A stretch of DNA of 45,278 nt from an uncultured Prevotellaceae bacterium. Lineage in GTDB: Bacteria > Bacteroidota > Bacteroidia > Bacteroidales > Muribaculaceae. Made by a program: the position numbers and the translations under genes. A model generated the notes under the pieces. It had not been told where the DNA came from, did not search any database, and was given only the letters and a program-made list of their open reading frames with translations. Positions within the stretch are counted from its first letter, which is position 1. The number at the start of each line of letters is the position of its first letter. Below, piece by piece: positions 15,459 to 23,902 of the stretch. The stretch spans positions 1 to 45,278 of the forward strand of contig CAJLWM010000010.1 in assembly GCA_905210415.1 (NCBI GenBank), written 5' to 3'.

Positions 15459-16409
15459 TCAATCGCGAGAAGCAAGATAAGCACTCACATTGCGCTCAAT
15501 GCGTGCAGCGATGTCGCCATCGTCGGCTGGCACGAACTTTTCGCCCACGATGTGCTCATACAATTCTATGTAGCGAGCAGCCACGCTTTGGCAATATTCG
15601 TCGGTCATCTCAGGCACTTGTTGTCCGGCCTTGCCCATGAAGTTGTGGTCGATGAGCCATTGACGTACAAATTCCTTAGAAAGTTGCTTTTGAGGCTCGC
15701 CGGCTTCAAACCTTTCCTGATAACCCTCAGCATAGAAGTAGCGTGAGCTGTCTGGAGTGTGAATCTCGTCAATCAAAATCACCTTGCCATCGCGCTTGCC
15801 AAACTCATACTTAGTGTCAACGAGTATCAAGCCCTTTTGAGCAGCGATTTCTGTGCCGCGAGCAAAGAGTGCGCGAGTGTAACGCTCCATTGTTTCATAA
15901 TCTTCTTTCGAAACGATGCCTTGTGCAATGATTTCTTCCTTCGAGATGTTCTCGTCGTGGCCAGCGTCGGCCTTAGTGGTAGGAGTGATGATTGGTTCTG
16001 GGAACTTCTCGTTTTCGCGCATACCCTCTGGCAACTTCACGCCGCACAACTCGCGGCAGCCAGCCTCATATTCACGCCATGCGCTACCGGTGAGATAGCC
16101 ACGGATAATCATTTCCACGCGGAAACCTTCGCATTTCAGACCAACGGTAACCATTGGGTCGGGAGTAGCCAACTTCCAGTTTGGCACAATGTCGGCTGTA
16201 GCGTCGAGAAACTTCGCAGCGATTTGGTTGAGCACCTGACCCTTGCCAGGAATACCCTTAGGCAAAATCACGTCGAATGCCGAAATACGGTCGGTTGCCA
16301 CCATCACCATAAGGTCGTCATTGATATCATATACATCACGCACTTTGCCATGATATACGCTTTTCTGACCCTCAAACTTAAAATCTGTCTTAGTTAATGT
16401 GTTAGCCAT
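15459..16409 (-). CDS. purC: Phosphoribosylaminoimidazole-succinocarboxamide synthase
   Basis: The 316-residue enzyme joins aspartate to CAIR with ATP to form SAICAR in purine synthesis. It carries [11 protein letters not shown] (19-29, ATP-binding), [13 protein letters not shown] (38-50), [12 protein letters not shown] and LVDTKYEFG plus [14 protein letters not shown] (metal and substrate sites). It belongs to the longer, eukaryote-like SAICAR synthase type. It lies 37 bases downstream of phoH. Confidence 0.96.
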   Translation of the reverse strand: MANTLTKTDFKFEGQKSVYHGKVRDVYDINDDLMVMVATDRISAFDVILPKGIPGKGQVLNQIAAKFLDATADIVPNWKLATPDPMVTVGLKCEGFRVEMIIRGYLTGSAWREYEAGCRELCGVKLPEGMRENEKFPEPIITPTTKADAGHDENISKEEIIAQGIVSKEDYETMERYTRALFARGTEIAAQKGLILVDTKYEFGKRDGKVILIDEIHTPDSSRYFYAEGYQERFEAGEPQKQLSKEFVRQWLIDHNFMGKAGQQVPEMTDEYCQSVAARYIELYEHIVGEKFVPADDGDIAARIERNVSAYLASRD

Positions 16410-16446
16410 AATGCTTTTTGCTTAATGAAACGATGAATTATATTTT

Positions 16447-17442
16447 TTAGTTGTTTTTGCTCTCATTGCTTGCAGCCTCACGCGCGGCTTTTGCCTCGGC
16501 CTTAGCCTCGGCATCGTGCTTCTCGTAGGCCTCCACGATGCGTTGCACCAGATGGTGTCGCACAATGTCTTTTTTGTCAAATTCCACATATCCTATGCCC
16601 TTCACACCGCGCAGCACATGCAGAGCCTGCACCAAGCCCGACACCGAAGTGCGAGGCAGGTCAATCTGAGTGACGTCGCCAGTGATAATCATCTTCGAGC
16701 CCATACCCAAGCGGGTGAGGAACATCTTTATCTGGTGCGTGGTGGTGTTTTGCGCCTCGTCGAGCACAATTATGGCATCGCTCAGCGTGCGGCCACGCAT
16801 AAATGCCAATGGCGCTATCTGTATCACGTTGCCCTCCATATATTCCTTCAGCTTGGCAGCAGGAATCATATCCTCAAGAGCATCGTAGAGTGGTTGCAGA
16901 TACGGGTCGATCTTATCCTTCATATCGCCCGGCAAGAATCCGAGTTTCTCACCAGCCTCCACGGCAGGACGCGAAAGAATGATTTTACGCACCTCCTTGT
17001 TTTTAAGTGCACTCACTGCCAATGCTATGGCAATGTAGGTCTTACCTGTTCCGGCCGGACCAAGTGCAAAAGTGAGATCATTGTCTTGAAAAGTCTTTAC
17101 GAGCAACTGCTGATTGGGCGTGCGGCCAGTGATTGGTTTGCCATTCACACCATATATGATAGCCCCGTCCATTTTCAGTTCCTTTGGGGGCTCGCCCTTA
17201 ATCACGTCGAGAATCACGTCGTCGGTGAGTTTATTGTATCTGGCGCAATAGTCTTCGAGTTTTTTCACCTTCTCTTCAAACACCGAAGTCTCCTGCTCAT
17301 CGCCTATCACCTTTATCACGCTGCCACGCGCCACCATACGCAATTTCGGGAATAGATTGCGTATAAGTTGTATATTACAATTGTTCACCCCATAGAAGAC
17401 CACAGGGTCAACATTATCAATAATAATAATGCGTTCAATCAT
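16447..17442 (-). CDS. phoH: PhoH family ATPase
   Basis: The 331-residue protein has an N-terminal KH-like/PhoH-associated region (1-105) and a P-loop ATPase domain. Walker A is GPAGTGKTY (128-136) and Walker B is AIIVLDEAQN (223-232). The family signature SRPAVEAGEKLGFLPGDMKDKIDPYLQPLYDAL (158-190) is complete. The Lys/Ala/Glu-rich tail (about 305-331) is probably disordered. PhoH proteins (PhoH/YbeZ type) are implicated in RNA metabolism and ribosome maturation. It is first in the phoH-purC-ubiE group, downstream of the tRNA-Phe terminator. Confidence 0.94.
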   Translation of the reverse strand: MIERIIIIDNVDPVVFYGVNNCNIQLIRNLFPKLRMVARGSVIKVIGDEQETSVFEEKVKKLEDYCARYNKLTDDVILDVIKGEPPKELKMDGAIIYGVNGKPITGRTPNQQLLVKTFQDNDLTFALGPAGTGKTYIAIALAVSALKNKEVRKIILSRPAVEAGEKLGFLPGDMKDKIDPYLQPLYDALEDMIPAAKLKEYMEGNVIQIAPLAFMRGRTLSDAIIVLDEAQNTTTHQIKMFLTRLGMGSKMIITGDVTQIDLPRTSVSGLVQALHVLRGVKGIGYVEFDKKDIVRHHLVQRIVEAYEKHDAEAKAEAKAAREAASNESKNN

Positions 17443-17513
17443 AACGCAAAATTAATAATAATTTTTGTGCCACATCCATTAATCGCCATTTATTTTTCAC
17501 GAGTTTGTGAAAT

Positions 17514-17551
17514 CAAAAAAAAGCGGCTGAGAGTAATCTCAACCGCTTTTT
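17514..17551 (-). terminator. Rho-independent terminator of tRNA-Phe
   Basis: On the minus strand AAGCGGTTGAGA / TCTCAGCCGCTT (12 bp, one mismatch, 4-base loop) is followed by a run of eight T. It begins 4 bases after the tRNA 3' end. Confidence 0.92.
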
Positions 17552-17555
17552 GCAG

Positions 17556-17628
17556 TGGTGTCACCAGGAATCGAACCGGGGACACAAGGATTTTCAGTCC
17601 TTTGCTCTACCAACTGAGCTATGACACC
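17556..17628 (-). tRNA. tRNA-Phe (anticodon GAA)
   Basis: The 73-base cloverleaf has acceptor GGTGTCA/TGACACC, D-stem GCTC/GAGC, anticodon stem AAGGA/TCCTT with loop CTGAAAA (anticodon GAA), and T-loop TTCGATT. Discriminator base is A. The CCA end is not encoded. The T-stem (CCCGG/CCTGG) has one C-T mismatch. Confidence 0.97.
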
Positions 17629-17646
17629 ATCGTTGTTTTGCGAGTG

Positions 17647-17678
17647 CAAAGTTACGACAAAGTTTTTATTCTTGCAAA
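17647..17678 (-). promoter_or_regulatory. Promoter of tRNA-Phe
   Basis: On the minus strand TTTG (17678-17675), 20 bases, then TAACTTTG (17654-17647) give an exact Bacteroidota promoter. Transcription would start about 12 bases before the tRNA. The rest of the gap to 17869 shows nothing. Confidence 0.85.
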
Positions 17679-17869
17679 CATTCCGCGAAAAAAATTCACG
17701 AAAAATTTACTTTTTCCGTAAAAAGATCCCTTTACAACCACATTTCTACCGCTTTCGCCGCATTTTATGGTGTTTTTAGTCTTATCCAACCAAATCAGAA
17801 TGGCCTTAGCACAAAGTGCCACCTTTCGCCCGATGCAGGCTCGCAGCCCATTTCCTCACGACGGGATGG

Positions 17870-20011
17870 TCATTTTCCTGCCGAAGACACCGAATTGTGC
17901 TCCACACTATTATTCACCCGTCGGTTGCCGCTTTGATAGTTGCGCCCCCAACCAAAGTTGTAATGCACCTGAAACACCATGCATTTTGTGAGGAAAGAAT
18001 AGTGCGAAGCTCTATGATAACCAGCCAGCACATTCAGGTCGCGCGTCGTTTCCTTGTAGTCGCTTACAAACGGATTGAGGCACGCCGCAACAAAATGGAA
18101 ATTCTTATATCCATACGATAATATCAGCGCCATACTCGACGAACCGTATTCATACACCCTTTCGCCAACCAATCGGCTGCCAGCACGCTCAAACTGTGCC
18201 ATAAAGCCGAAATTCCAGTGCGTCACTTCAAGGCTTGCATTGCCACTCACGTTACTGAGAGTGTGATTATAGTCAACGCCATGCCACATATACCTATTCC
18301 AATCCAACGACGCCGATGCCGACAGCCACTCTGGTATCACCTCATATCGCACCGTGGTGGCAACCATGAGCGTCTGAGCATTTTTTTGGTTAGCAAACGT
18401 GGTTACCAACGATCCGTCCTTCCACAGTTTACGTTCGGAGATAGGTTTTCGTATGTAATCATATCTCATCAATGCTTTTCCATAAAATCGCTTATAAGTA
18501 TACTCGTGGCTTAGACTCACGTAATGAGAGCGACTCGTGCTGAGCGACGCATTGCCTTCCTGCTGCTGCATGCCGTCGATTTGCTGACGCACCGACGACA
18601 ATTGCGATAACGTAGGCGTTTCGCCACTGTTGCCGTATTCCAATCGCAGCACGTTTTTGTCATCGATGCGATAGCGTGCCGTGACGCGCGGGCTGATAAT
18701 CCAACTGCTGGTTTTGTCGCGTCCCACCACCGAGTAATATCTGTTTATCGCCTTCAAGCCCACCGTTGCGTCAATGCGCGAACCGATTTGTTGTCCCCAC
18801 TTGGCATAGATACGCGTAGAAGACCGGCGCATGCGCTCATCCACACCGTAACTCAAATAGCGGTTTTTCGACGAATAGTAGTCAAACGAGCCTCCCAACG
18901 ATAGCCTACCGCCACGCATGCTTTGCTCATACACCACCTGAGAATACAACGAATTGCTGCGAGTGCGTATGTCGTTGAAGATATCAATGAGCGCAGCATC
19001 CGTTTCGCCATCGCGCTCAACATAGCTTCTGCGCGAATGCGTTTCGCCACTGCCTGTCGAGACATTCACCAGCAGCAATTTGTCCTTACCGAAATTGTGG
19101 TGATAATACATATCAATTGTTGGGAACCATTCCGATGAATAATTATGGTCCTTGAGTTTCACGCTACTACCGTCGAGCGTGCTTTTCAGCACACCCTCAT
19201 AGTCGGTGTGCGCATCTCTCTGACCAGAAAACTCACATTTAATAGAAAGCATATCTTTATCGGAAGTGTAATACATATATTCAGCAGTGCCAAAACAATT
19301 GTTCTTTTTGATTGGCATTTGGCTACCCGTCTCGGTGCGAGTGTAGGTGGTGCCATCGGCAAGAGTATAATTCTCCCAATTATCGCGCCATGTCTTAAAT
19401 CCCGTCAACAGTTCATCATAAAAATGCACCCTGAACGTAGATTTCTTGTAATTCACCTCAATATTTTTGCGGAACTGCGTTTCCAAACCCTTGAAAGGAA
19501 CCACCTGGCCCATACCACCCACTCTACCGCCCGAGTTTGGCACTTTCACTATGAAGTCGAGCACAAGGTCGGCATCGCCATAGCGCAACGAGGGCACATC
19601 GTGATACTCCACACGTTCCACACTCTTAGGATCAATGGCCTGAACATCCTTATCATTTGCCGGACGACCGTTGATATACAGCTTTATCGTTCCCCTGTTA
19701 TACATACTGATAGCCCCGTCAATAACACCCACTTTCACCCCCGGCAACTTCATCTTTCTCACCAAGTCGCTGCCATTGGATGCTGCTTGCTTACACTCCT
19801 GCGATGGGATTATCCACTTGCGATCGCGCTTATTTATCACCGACGCACCAGTCACCGTCACTTCGCCAAGATTTACAAATCGCTCGGTGAGCGCATCAAG
19901 GCTATCTACAGCCACACTATCGGCCGAAGCAACCGCTTGAGCCTCCACACCTAACCACGAAAACGTCATCGCTGCCAAGAGCAACACCAGTTTTTCCATA
20001 ATTGCATTCAA
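17870..20011 (-). CDS. TonB-dependent-receptor-like outer membrane beta-barrel protein
   Basis: The 713-residue protein has a signal peptide (ending VEAQA). A plug-like region at about 45-160 carries NLGEVTVTGASV, PGVKVGVIDGAISMYNRGTIKLYINGRPA and PKSVERVEYHDVPS. A long C-terminal barrel (about 170-700) has alternating aromatic strands. This is the outer-membrane beta-barrel family (PF14905-like) related to TonB receptors. The N-terminal carboxypeptidase-regulatory domain common in SusC proteins is absent. There is no SusD neighbour, so polysaccharide import is not indicated. The substrate is unknown. An alternative start 4 codons downstream (MEKLVLLL) is equally good. Confidence 0.85.
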   Translation of the reverse strand: MNAIMEKLVLLLAAMTFSWLGVEAQAVASADSVAVDSLDALTERFVNLGEVTVTGASVINKRDRKWIIPSQECKQAASNGSDLVRKMKLPGVKVGVIDGAISMYNRGTIKLYINGRPANDKDVQAIDPKSVERVEYHDVPSLRYGDADLVLDFIVKVPNSGGRVGGMGQVVPFKGLETQFRKNIEVNYKKSTFRVHFYDELLTGFKTWRDNWENYTLADGTTYTRTETGSQMPIKKNNCFGTAEYMYYTSDKDMLSIKCEFSGQRDAHTDYEGVLKSTLDGSSVKLKDHNYSSEWFPTIDMYYHHNFGKDKLLLVNVSTGSGETHSRRSYVERDGETDAALIDIFNDIRTRSNSLYSQVVYEQSMRGGRLSLGGSFDYYSSKNRYLSYGVDERMRRSSTRIYAKWGQQIGSRIDATVGLKAINRYYSVVGRDKTSSWIISPRVTARYRIDDKNVLRLEYGNSGETPTLSQLSSVRQQIDGMQQQEGNASLSTSRSHYVSLSHEYTYKRFYGKALMRYDYIRKPISERKLWKDGSLVTTFANQKNAQTLMVATTVRYEVIPEWLSASASLDWNRYMWHGVDYNHTLSNVSGNASLEVTHWNFGFMAQFERAGSRLVGERVYEYGSSSMALILSYGYKNFHFVAACLNPFVSDYKETTRDLNVLAGYHRASHYSFLTKCMVFQVHYNFGWGRNYQSGNRRVNNSVEHNSVSSAGK

Positions 20012-20115
20012 TATTTTTATCGATTGTTTTCAAATTCACAGATTAGACGCAGCGGGCGTTTCGAAAAGTTGCAGAACGACAGAAATAAATTCTATGGTAT
20101 TTTTACCCTTTTATA

Positions 20116-20147
20116 TTTGCATTTTACCATTTATCGTATTATCTTTG
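20116..20147 (+). promoter_or_regulatory. Promoter of the 20208-21089 gene pair
   Basis: TTTG (20116-20119), 20 bases, then TATCTTTG (20140-20147) form an exact consensus promoter. A leader of about 54 bases precedes the first gene. The pair is therefore probably expressed. Confidence 0.85.
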
Positions 20148-20207
20148 CATCAACATTGAGACAATCAACTTAGATTAACCTGTTACCGGAAAACACAAAT
20201 TACAACC

Positions 20208-20642
20208 ATGCAAAACACAAAATCACAAATGCGACGCTTGCGCGACAGAGAATTTCTCGAGGCATATCGCCAAGTGGCATCCGAGATGATGAGCGGCAAA
20301 GAGCCATTCGTGCGCCGCACGGCCATACGCCGAGCCATAGAGCGCGGCAAACCGTTGTATTACCTTAGCTACAACCGCACCTACACCGTGATGCTGCACT
20401 ACTTCGCCACTGGCGATGTGCCGCTCAAAGCCATTGAGCAACGTGCCATGTGGCTTGAGATAGCACAGAAAGTGAAAGCCGTGATGACCGAACACCCAGC
20501 CATCTCGCTGCCGCAAGCCATTGCCCGGGTGCTTGCTTCGGCCCACGCAAGCCGATTCTTTATCAGCGAGGCTTATGCCTACAAATTGCTTTACCGCATA
20601 ATGCGCGAGCGACGAAAATCTTTTATCAAACCAAACATTTAA
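20208..20642 (+). CDS. Conserved-looking helical protein with internal duplication, unknown function
   Basis: The 144-residue basic, soluble protein consists of two similar halves. EAYRQVASEMM…AIRRAIERGKPLYYLSYNRTYTVMLHYF (about 13-62) aligns with IAQKVKAVMTE…AIARVLASAHASRFFISEAYAYKLLYRIM (about 80-134). Each has two helices and a FYxSxxxAYxxL segment. The basic C-terminus (RERRKSFIKPN) hints at nucleic-acid binding. It has a strong promoter and lies 15 bases before a second small gene. I recall similar small proteins near phage-like genes in Bacteroidales, but cannot confirm this here. Confidence 0.65.
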   Translation: MQNTKSQMRRLRDREFLEAYRQVASEMMSGKEPFVRRTAIRRAIERGKPLYYLSYNRTYTVMLHYFATGDVPLKAIEQRAMWLEIAQKVKAVMTEHPAISLPQAIARVLASAHASRFFISEAYAYKLLYRIMRERRKSFIKPNI

Positions 20643-20657
20643 ATCTCTACTACCAAC

Positions 20658-21089
20658 ATGACCAACAACACTATCACCGTGAGCATCGACCTTGCTCATT
20701 TGCTAAAAATCATCTATGCCGAGAGCGCCTGGCGATATGCCACACAGCGCAGCGAAGGCAAAGGAGCGGTCTTGCTCGACGACGACCGACAAGCCATTGC
20801 CACCGAAATGATTGCCACCGCCTATGCCGAACTAATCTCGCAACTCAGTGCCTATGTGGCGACGCACAACCTTGCCACTTTTGCCCAAGACGAGATGCTT
20901 CGACTATCACTGACTTACAGCAGCCGGAATGCCTCAGCGCCCACCGCAAGCCTCAGCAACACCATCGCCCATACCATTGCTGCTCGGGCTCTCACACTGT
21001 GCTATCCCGGAGATGCACATTTTGCGCAGATGAGTGCTCGCGCCTCCCGTGCCACACTCACAGTGCTTGCGCGCCACGAGCAACAATAA
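20658..21089 (+). CDS. All-helical small protein, possibly phage-derived, unknown function
   Basis: The 143-residue protein has a short strand (NTITVSIDLAHLL) followed by helices (IIYAESAWRYATQR; ATEMIATAYAELISQLSAYVA; SLSNTIAHTIAARALTLCY; ASRATLTVLARHEQ). It has no signal peptide or span. It is co-transcribed with the preceding gene and followed by a terminator. Its general form resembles small head-neck-type proteins of Bacteroidales phage-like loci as I remember them. That is a recollection, not a demonstrated homology. See the capsid-like gene at 32890-34287. Confidence 0.6.
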   Translation: MTNNTITVSIDLAHLLKIIYAESAWRYATQRSEGKGAVLLDDDRQAIATEMIATAYAELISQLSAYVATHNLATFAQDEMLRLSLTYSSRNASAPTASLSNTIAHTIAARALTLCYPGDAHFAQMSARASRATLTVLARHEQQ

Positions 21090-21126
21090 GTAGCACCGCC
21101 ACAAGCACGCCACAACGCGTTTTCGA

Positions 21127-21164
21127 GGAGCGAAACCCCGCCAAACGGGGATTTCGTTCCTTTT
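21127..21164 (+). terminator. Rho-independent terminator after the small gene pair
   Basis: The stem GGAGCGAAACCCCG / CGGGGATTTCGTTCC (one bulge, one mismatch) with a 5-base loop is followed by TTTTATACTTT. Confidence 0.85.
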
Positions 21165-21222
21165 ATACTTTCACACTATTTTGAGAATATTTTTATTTTC
21201 TATAAGTTTTTCCAAATATTTC

Positions 21223-21253
21223 TTGTCGTTTTGTGATTTTTTACGGATATTTG
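21223..21253 (+). promoter_or_regulatory. Candidate promoter of the M6 protease gene
   Basis: TTG (21223-21225), 20 bases, then GATATTTG (21246-21253) fit the consensus with one mismatch in the -7. The leader would be about 58 bases. Confidence 0.45.
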
Positions 21254-21317
21254 CCATTGAATTATAAGAGTGTCCGTTTAGGGAACGAAAGAAGAAGACT
21301 ATACAACAAATCGATAT

Positions 21318-23600
21318 ATGAAAAAATTTACTCTATCCCTAATCATTAGTGCGGCAACAGCACTTTCTGCTTATGCTGTGCCTGCACATCCCTATGCCAA
21401 CAGGGTGCTTCAGCCCGATGGCACATCTCTCACTGTGCGCCTGATTGGTGATGAATACCTACACTATTCTACCACCGACGACGGCTACACAATCCTGAAA
21501 AACAATGAAGGATATTATGTGTATGCCGTGATGGACAACGGCCAACTCACTCCTTCAACGCAAATCGCACAAGACGCTTCGGCAAGAAGCACTGCGGGGA
21601 AAAGATTTCTCTACAACGTGTCGAGAAATCTGCGACCAAGCATGAGCGAAACAAGCCGACAGATGCTCGACGCTTCACGCAAGATGCAACGTCGCCCATT
21701 GCTCCACGGCAACGGAAAATACGACATTCAAAACTTCAAAGGCCTGATTATCCTTGTGGAATTCAACAACCTAAGTTTCTCTCGCGACGATATTCGCACT
21801 ATCTTCAACGACATGGTGAACAAGCGCAACTTCGACGGATTTATGTCAAACTCGCTTATTCCAGAGAAGATGGAGTATACCGGCAGCGTGAGAGACTACT
21901 ACTACGACAACTCGATGGGCAAGTTCGACCCTCAATTCGACGTTGTTGGACCTGTAAAAATTGATTACTCGAAATATTCAGCAGAGTCGTCGACCAACGG
22001 TAGAGCCTTGACAGCGGCAGCCGTAAGAGCCGTTGACAGCCAAGTGGATTTCTCGGAATATGACCGCGATAAAGACGGCACCGTAGATATGGTTTACTTC
22101 GTGTTTGCCGGTTATGGCGCCAACTTTAGCGGCAACGACAGCCGCCTCATCTGGCCACACGCATCAACAATGTTTGGCGTTCGCCTCGATGGCGTGGCGC
22201 TTGGCAGGTATGCTTGCTCAACCGAGATGTGGGGCCGCGAAGGGACAAACACAATCGACGGCATCGGCACTATATGCCACGAATTCAGCCACGTACTCGG
22301 TCTGCCCGATGAATACGACACCGACTATGCCAAGAGCGGCGGACAAAGCGTGCACCCACAAATATGGTCGCTGATGGCAGGCGGCAGCTATCGCAACAAA
22401 TCGCGCACACCTGTGGCTTACACCCTCTATGAGCGCTATGCTTTGGGATTCGCTTCACCAATATTGATCGACAAACCCGGCGATTTCAAACTCGGCGCTT
22501 TGAACACAACCAACGAAGGCTACCGCATCAACTCCGCGATGAAAAACGAGTTTTTCTTGATTGAAAATCGACAAATGACCGGTTGGGATGCCTATCTGCC
22601 TGGCCACGGCATGATCGTGACACGCGTTGACTCAACCAACGTGGACGTTTGGGAGAACAATCAGATCAACGTCAACCCTGCACACAACTATCTGGAGATA
22701 CTCCGCGCCAAACCATCGGTGTCGGGCACCACAGTCACCGACTCTGAGGGCGACCCATTCCCTGGCAGCGGCAATGTGACAGAAATCACCAACGACACCG
22801 ACCCATCGCTCCGCTCATGGACCGGCACTGGCACTCCGATATCTATCACCGGAATCACCGAGAATACCGACGGCACAATCTCGTTCTCTACCGTCACCGC
22901 CAACATCCTTTCGCTCAAGGAAGACTTCGAGGCAATGGATGTAACCGACGGAAGCGAGCAAAACGTAAACGGCAAATTCTGCACTTGGACCCTTGGCAAA
23001 AAGGCTGCCATTTCGGCAACCCAAGAGGGCTATGGCAATGGCACTAAGGCGCTCACACTTGTGAAGAAGTCAGAAGCAATCACCTCGCAAATCAGTCGCA
23101 ACGTTTCGTCGCTATCATTCAACGTGAGCAATTCGGCCGCATCAATGGCAATCATCCGCTGCTACTACTCTAAAGACGGAGGCAACACTTGGGTGTCGAT
23201 GAAAAACGTAAACGGTGTGGAAAACAACACCGTGGCTGGCTCAGCAAACGAGCAAATCATCTACAATATTTCAGTGGAGAGCCCTTGCTTCAAGATCACA
23301 CAGTCATCGGGTAGTGGCACCACGCCTTGCTACATCGACGACGTGACGATTTCTTACGAAGAAAGCACTTCTATCAACAACATCATCACCGACAAGCAAG
23401 AATCACTTTCGGCACGATGCATCGAAGGCAATCTGGTAGTCACTACCGACGATTGCGACAACATCATCAGAGTGTACAGCATCAACGGTGCTGTTATAGC
23501 CACCACAATGCCAGAAAACGGTGTTGCCACTATCCAACTTCCTGAACACGGCTTCTACGTAATCAGCCAAAACGGCAAGTCAACAAAAGCTGTGTATTAA
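21318..23600 (+). CDS. Secreted M6-family metalloprotease
   Basis: The 760-residue protein has a signal peptide (1-20, ending LSAYA). A propeptide-like N-terminal region (about 21-140) contains VRLIGDEYLHYSTTDDGYTILKNNEGYYVYA, typical of M6 proteases of Bacteroidota. The catalytic domain (about 140-450) has the zinc motif HEFSHVLGLPDEYD with His321, Glu322, His325 and Asp331, followed by WSLMAGGSY (Met-turn). After it comes a beta-rich carbohydrate-binding/MAM-like region (about 545-680). The C-terminal sorting-like domain (VYSINGAVIATTMPENG…HGFYVISQNGKSTKAVY) closes the protein. It is probably an exported or surface peptidase. Its substrate is unknown. The palindromic repeat B begins directly after the stop codon. 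Confidence 0.9.
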   Translation: MKKFTLSLIISAATALSAYAVPAHPYANRVLQPDGTSLTVRLIGDEYLHYSTTDDGYTILKNNEGYYVYAVMDNGQLTPSTQIAQDASARSTAGKRFLYNVSRNLRPSMSETSRQMLDASRKMQRRPLLHGNGKYDIQNFKGLIILVEFNNLSFSRDDIRTIFNDMVNKRNFDGFMSNSLIPEKMEYTGSVRDYYYDNSMGKFDPQFDVVGPVKIDYSKYSAESSTNGRALTAAAVRAVDSQVDFSEYDRDKDGTVDMVYFVFAGYGANFSGNDSRLIWPHASTMFGVRLDGVALGRYACSTEMWGREGTNTIDGIGTICHEFSHVLGLPDEYDTDYAKSGGQSVHPQIWSLMAGGSYRNKSRTPVAYTLYERYALGFASPILIDKPGDFKLGALNTTNEGYRINSAMKNEFFLIENRQMTGWDAYLPGHGMIVTRVDSTNVDVWENNQINVNPAHNYLEILRAKPSVSGTTVTDSEGDPFPGSGNVTEITNDTDPSLRSWTGTGTPISITGITENTDGTISFSTVTANILSLKEDFEAMDVTDGSEQNVNGKFCTWTLGKKAAISATQEGYGNGTKALTLVKKSEAITSQISRNVSSLSFNVSNSAASMAIIRCYYSKDGGNTWVSMKNVNGVENNTVAGSANEQIIYNISVESPCFKITQSSGSGTTPCYIDDVTISYEESTSINNIITDKQESLSARCIEGNLVVTTDDCDNIIRVYSINGAVIATTMPENGVATIQLPEHGFYVISQNGKSTKAVY

Positions 23601-23601
23601 A

Positions 23602-23783
23602 CCCAAATCGGTCATTAGACCGTATATGTAGATTTTTTCTACTGCTTGGAGCCTTTCGATTTTTATAAGGCATCTTTTACTCGTTTTTAATCCGCAATAG
23701 CTGGCTATTACTCATTAAAAAGCAACTAAAATCTGCACTTCTAAAATTCCGAAATCCATCCAATCCCTAATGCCCGAATTGGG
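23602..23783 (-). repeat. 180-bp palindromic intergenic repeat, copy B (inverted)
   Basis: This is the same element as at 14415, in opposite orientation. Ends are CCCAAATCGGTCATTAG and CCCTAATGCCCGAATTGGG. The centre is TTTTTAATCCGCAATAGC / GGCTATTACTCATTAAAAA. It starts two bases after the protease stop, so it lies in that transcript's 3' region. Confidence 0.85.
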
Positions 23784-23804
23784 CTAAACCTTTACAATCC
23801 GATG

Positions 23805-23863
23805 CCACAAGAGGTTGGCCTAATGCACCCGAGGACAACATTAGGCATACCAACCTCAAGTGG
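23805..23863 (+). promoter_or_regulatory. Long hairpin in the leader of the giant surface-protein gene
   Basis: CCACAAGAGGTTGGCCTAATG pairs with CATTAGG, CCAACCTC and GTGG. The helices are 7, 8 and 4 bp with a 4-base bulge and a 2-by-2 internal loop, and the loop is 13 bases. No T-run follows, so it is not a plain terminator. It ends 40 bases before the start codon. Confidence 0.5.
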
Positions 23864-23902
23864 CAAGAATTAACAATTGTCCTCAATTAATTCTTTATCA
23901 CT

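Noticed and set aside
17447..17454. -7 element TAATTTTG just before phoH
   Set aside because: It lies only 5 bases from the start codon, so transcription would begin inside the gene, and no -33 is present.
17556..17628. T-stem C-T mismatch as sign of a tRNA pseudogene
   Set aside because: All other stems are perfect, the promoter and terminator are excellent, and I recall similar tRNA-Phe sequences in other Bacteroidales.
17870..20011. Polysaccharide utilisation locus (SusC-like)
   Set aside because: No SusD, glycoside hydrolase or regulator is adjacent, and the carboxypeptidase-regulatory domain of SusC proteins is missing.
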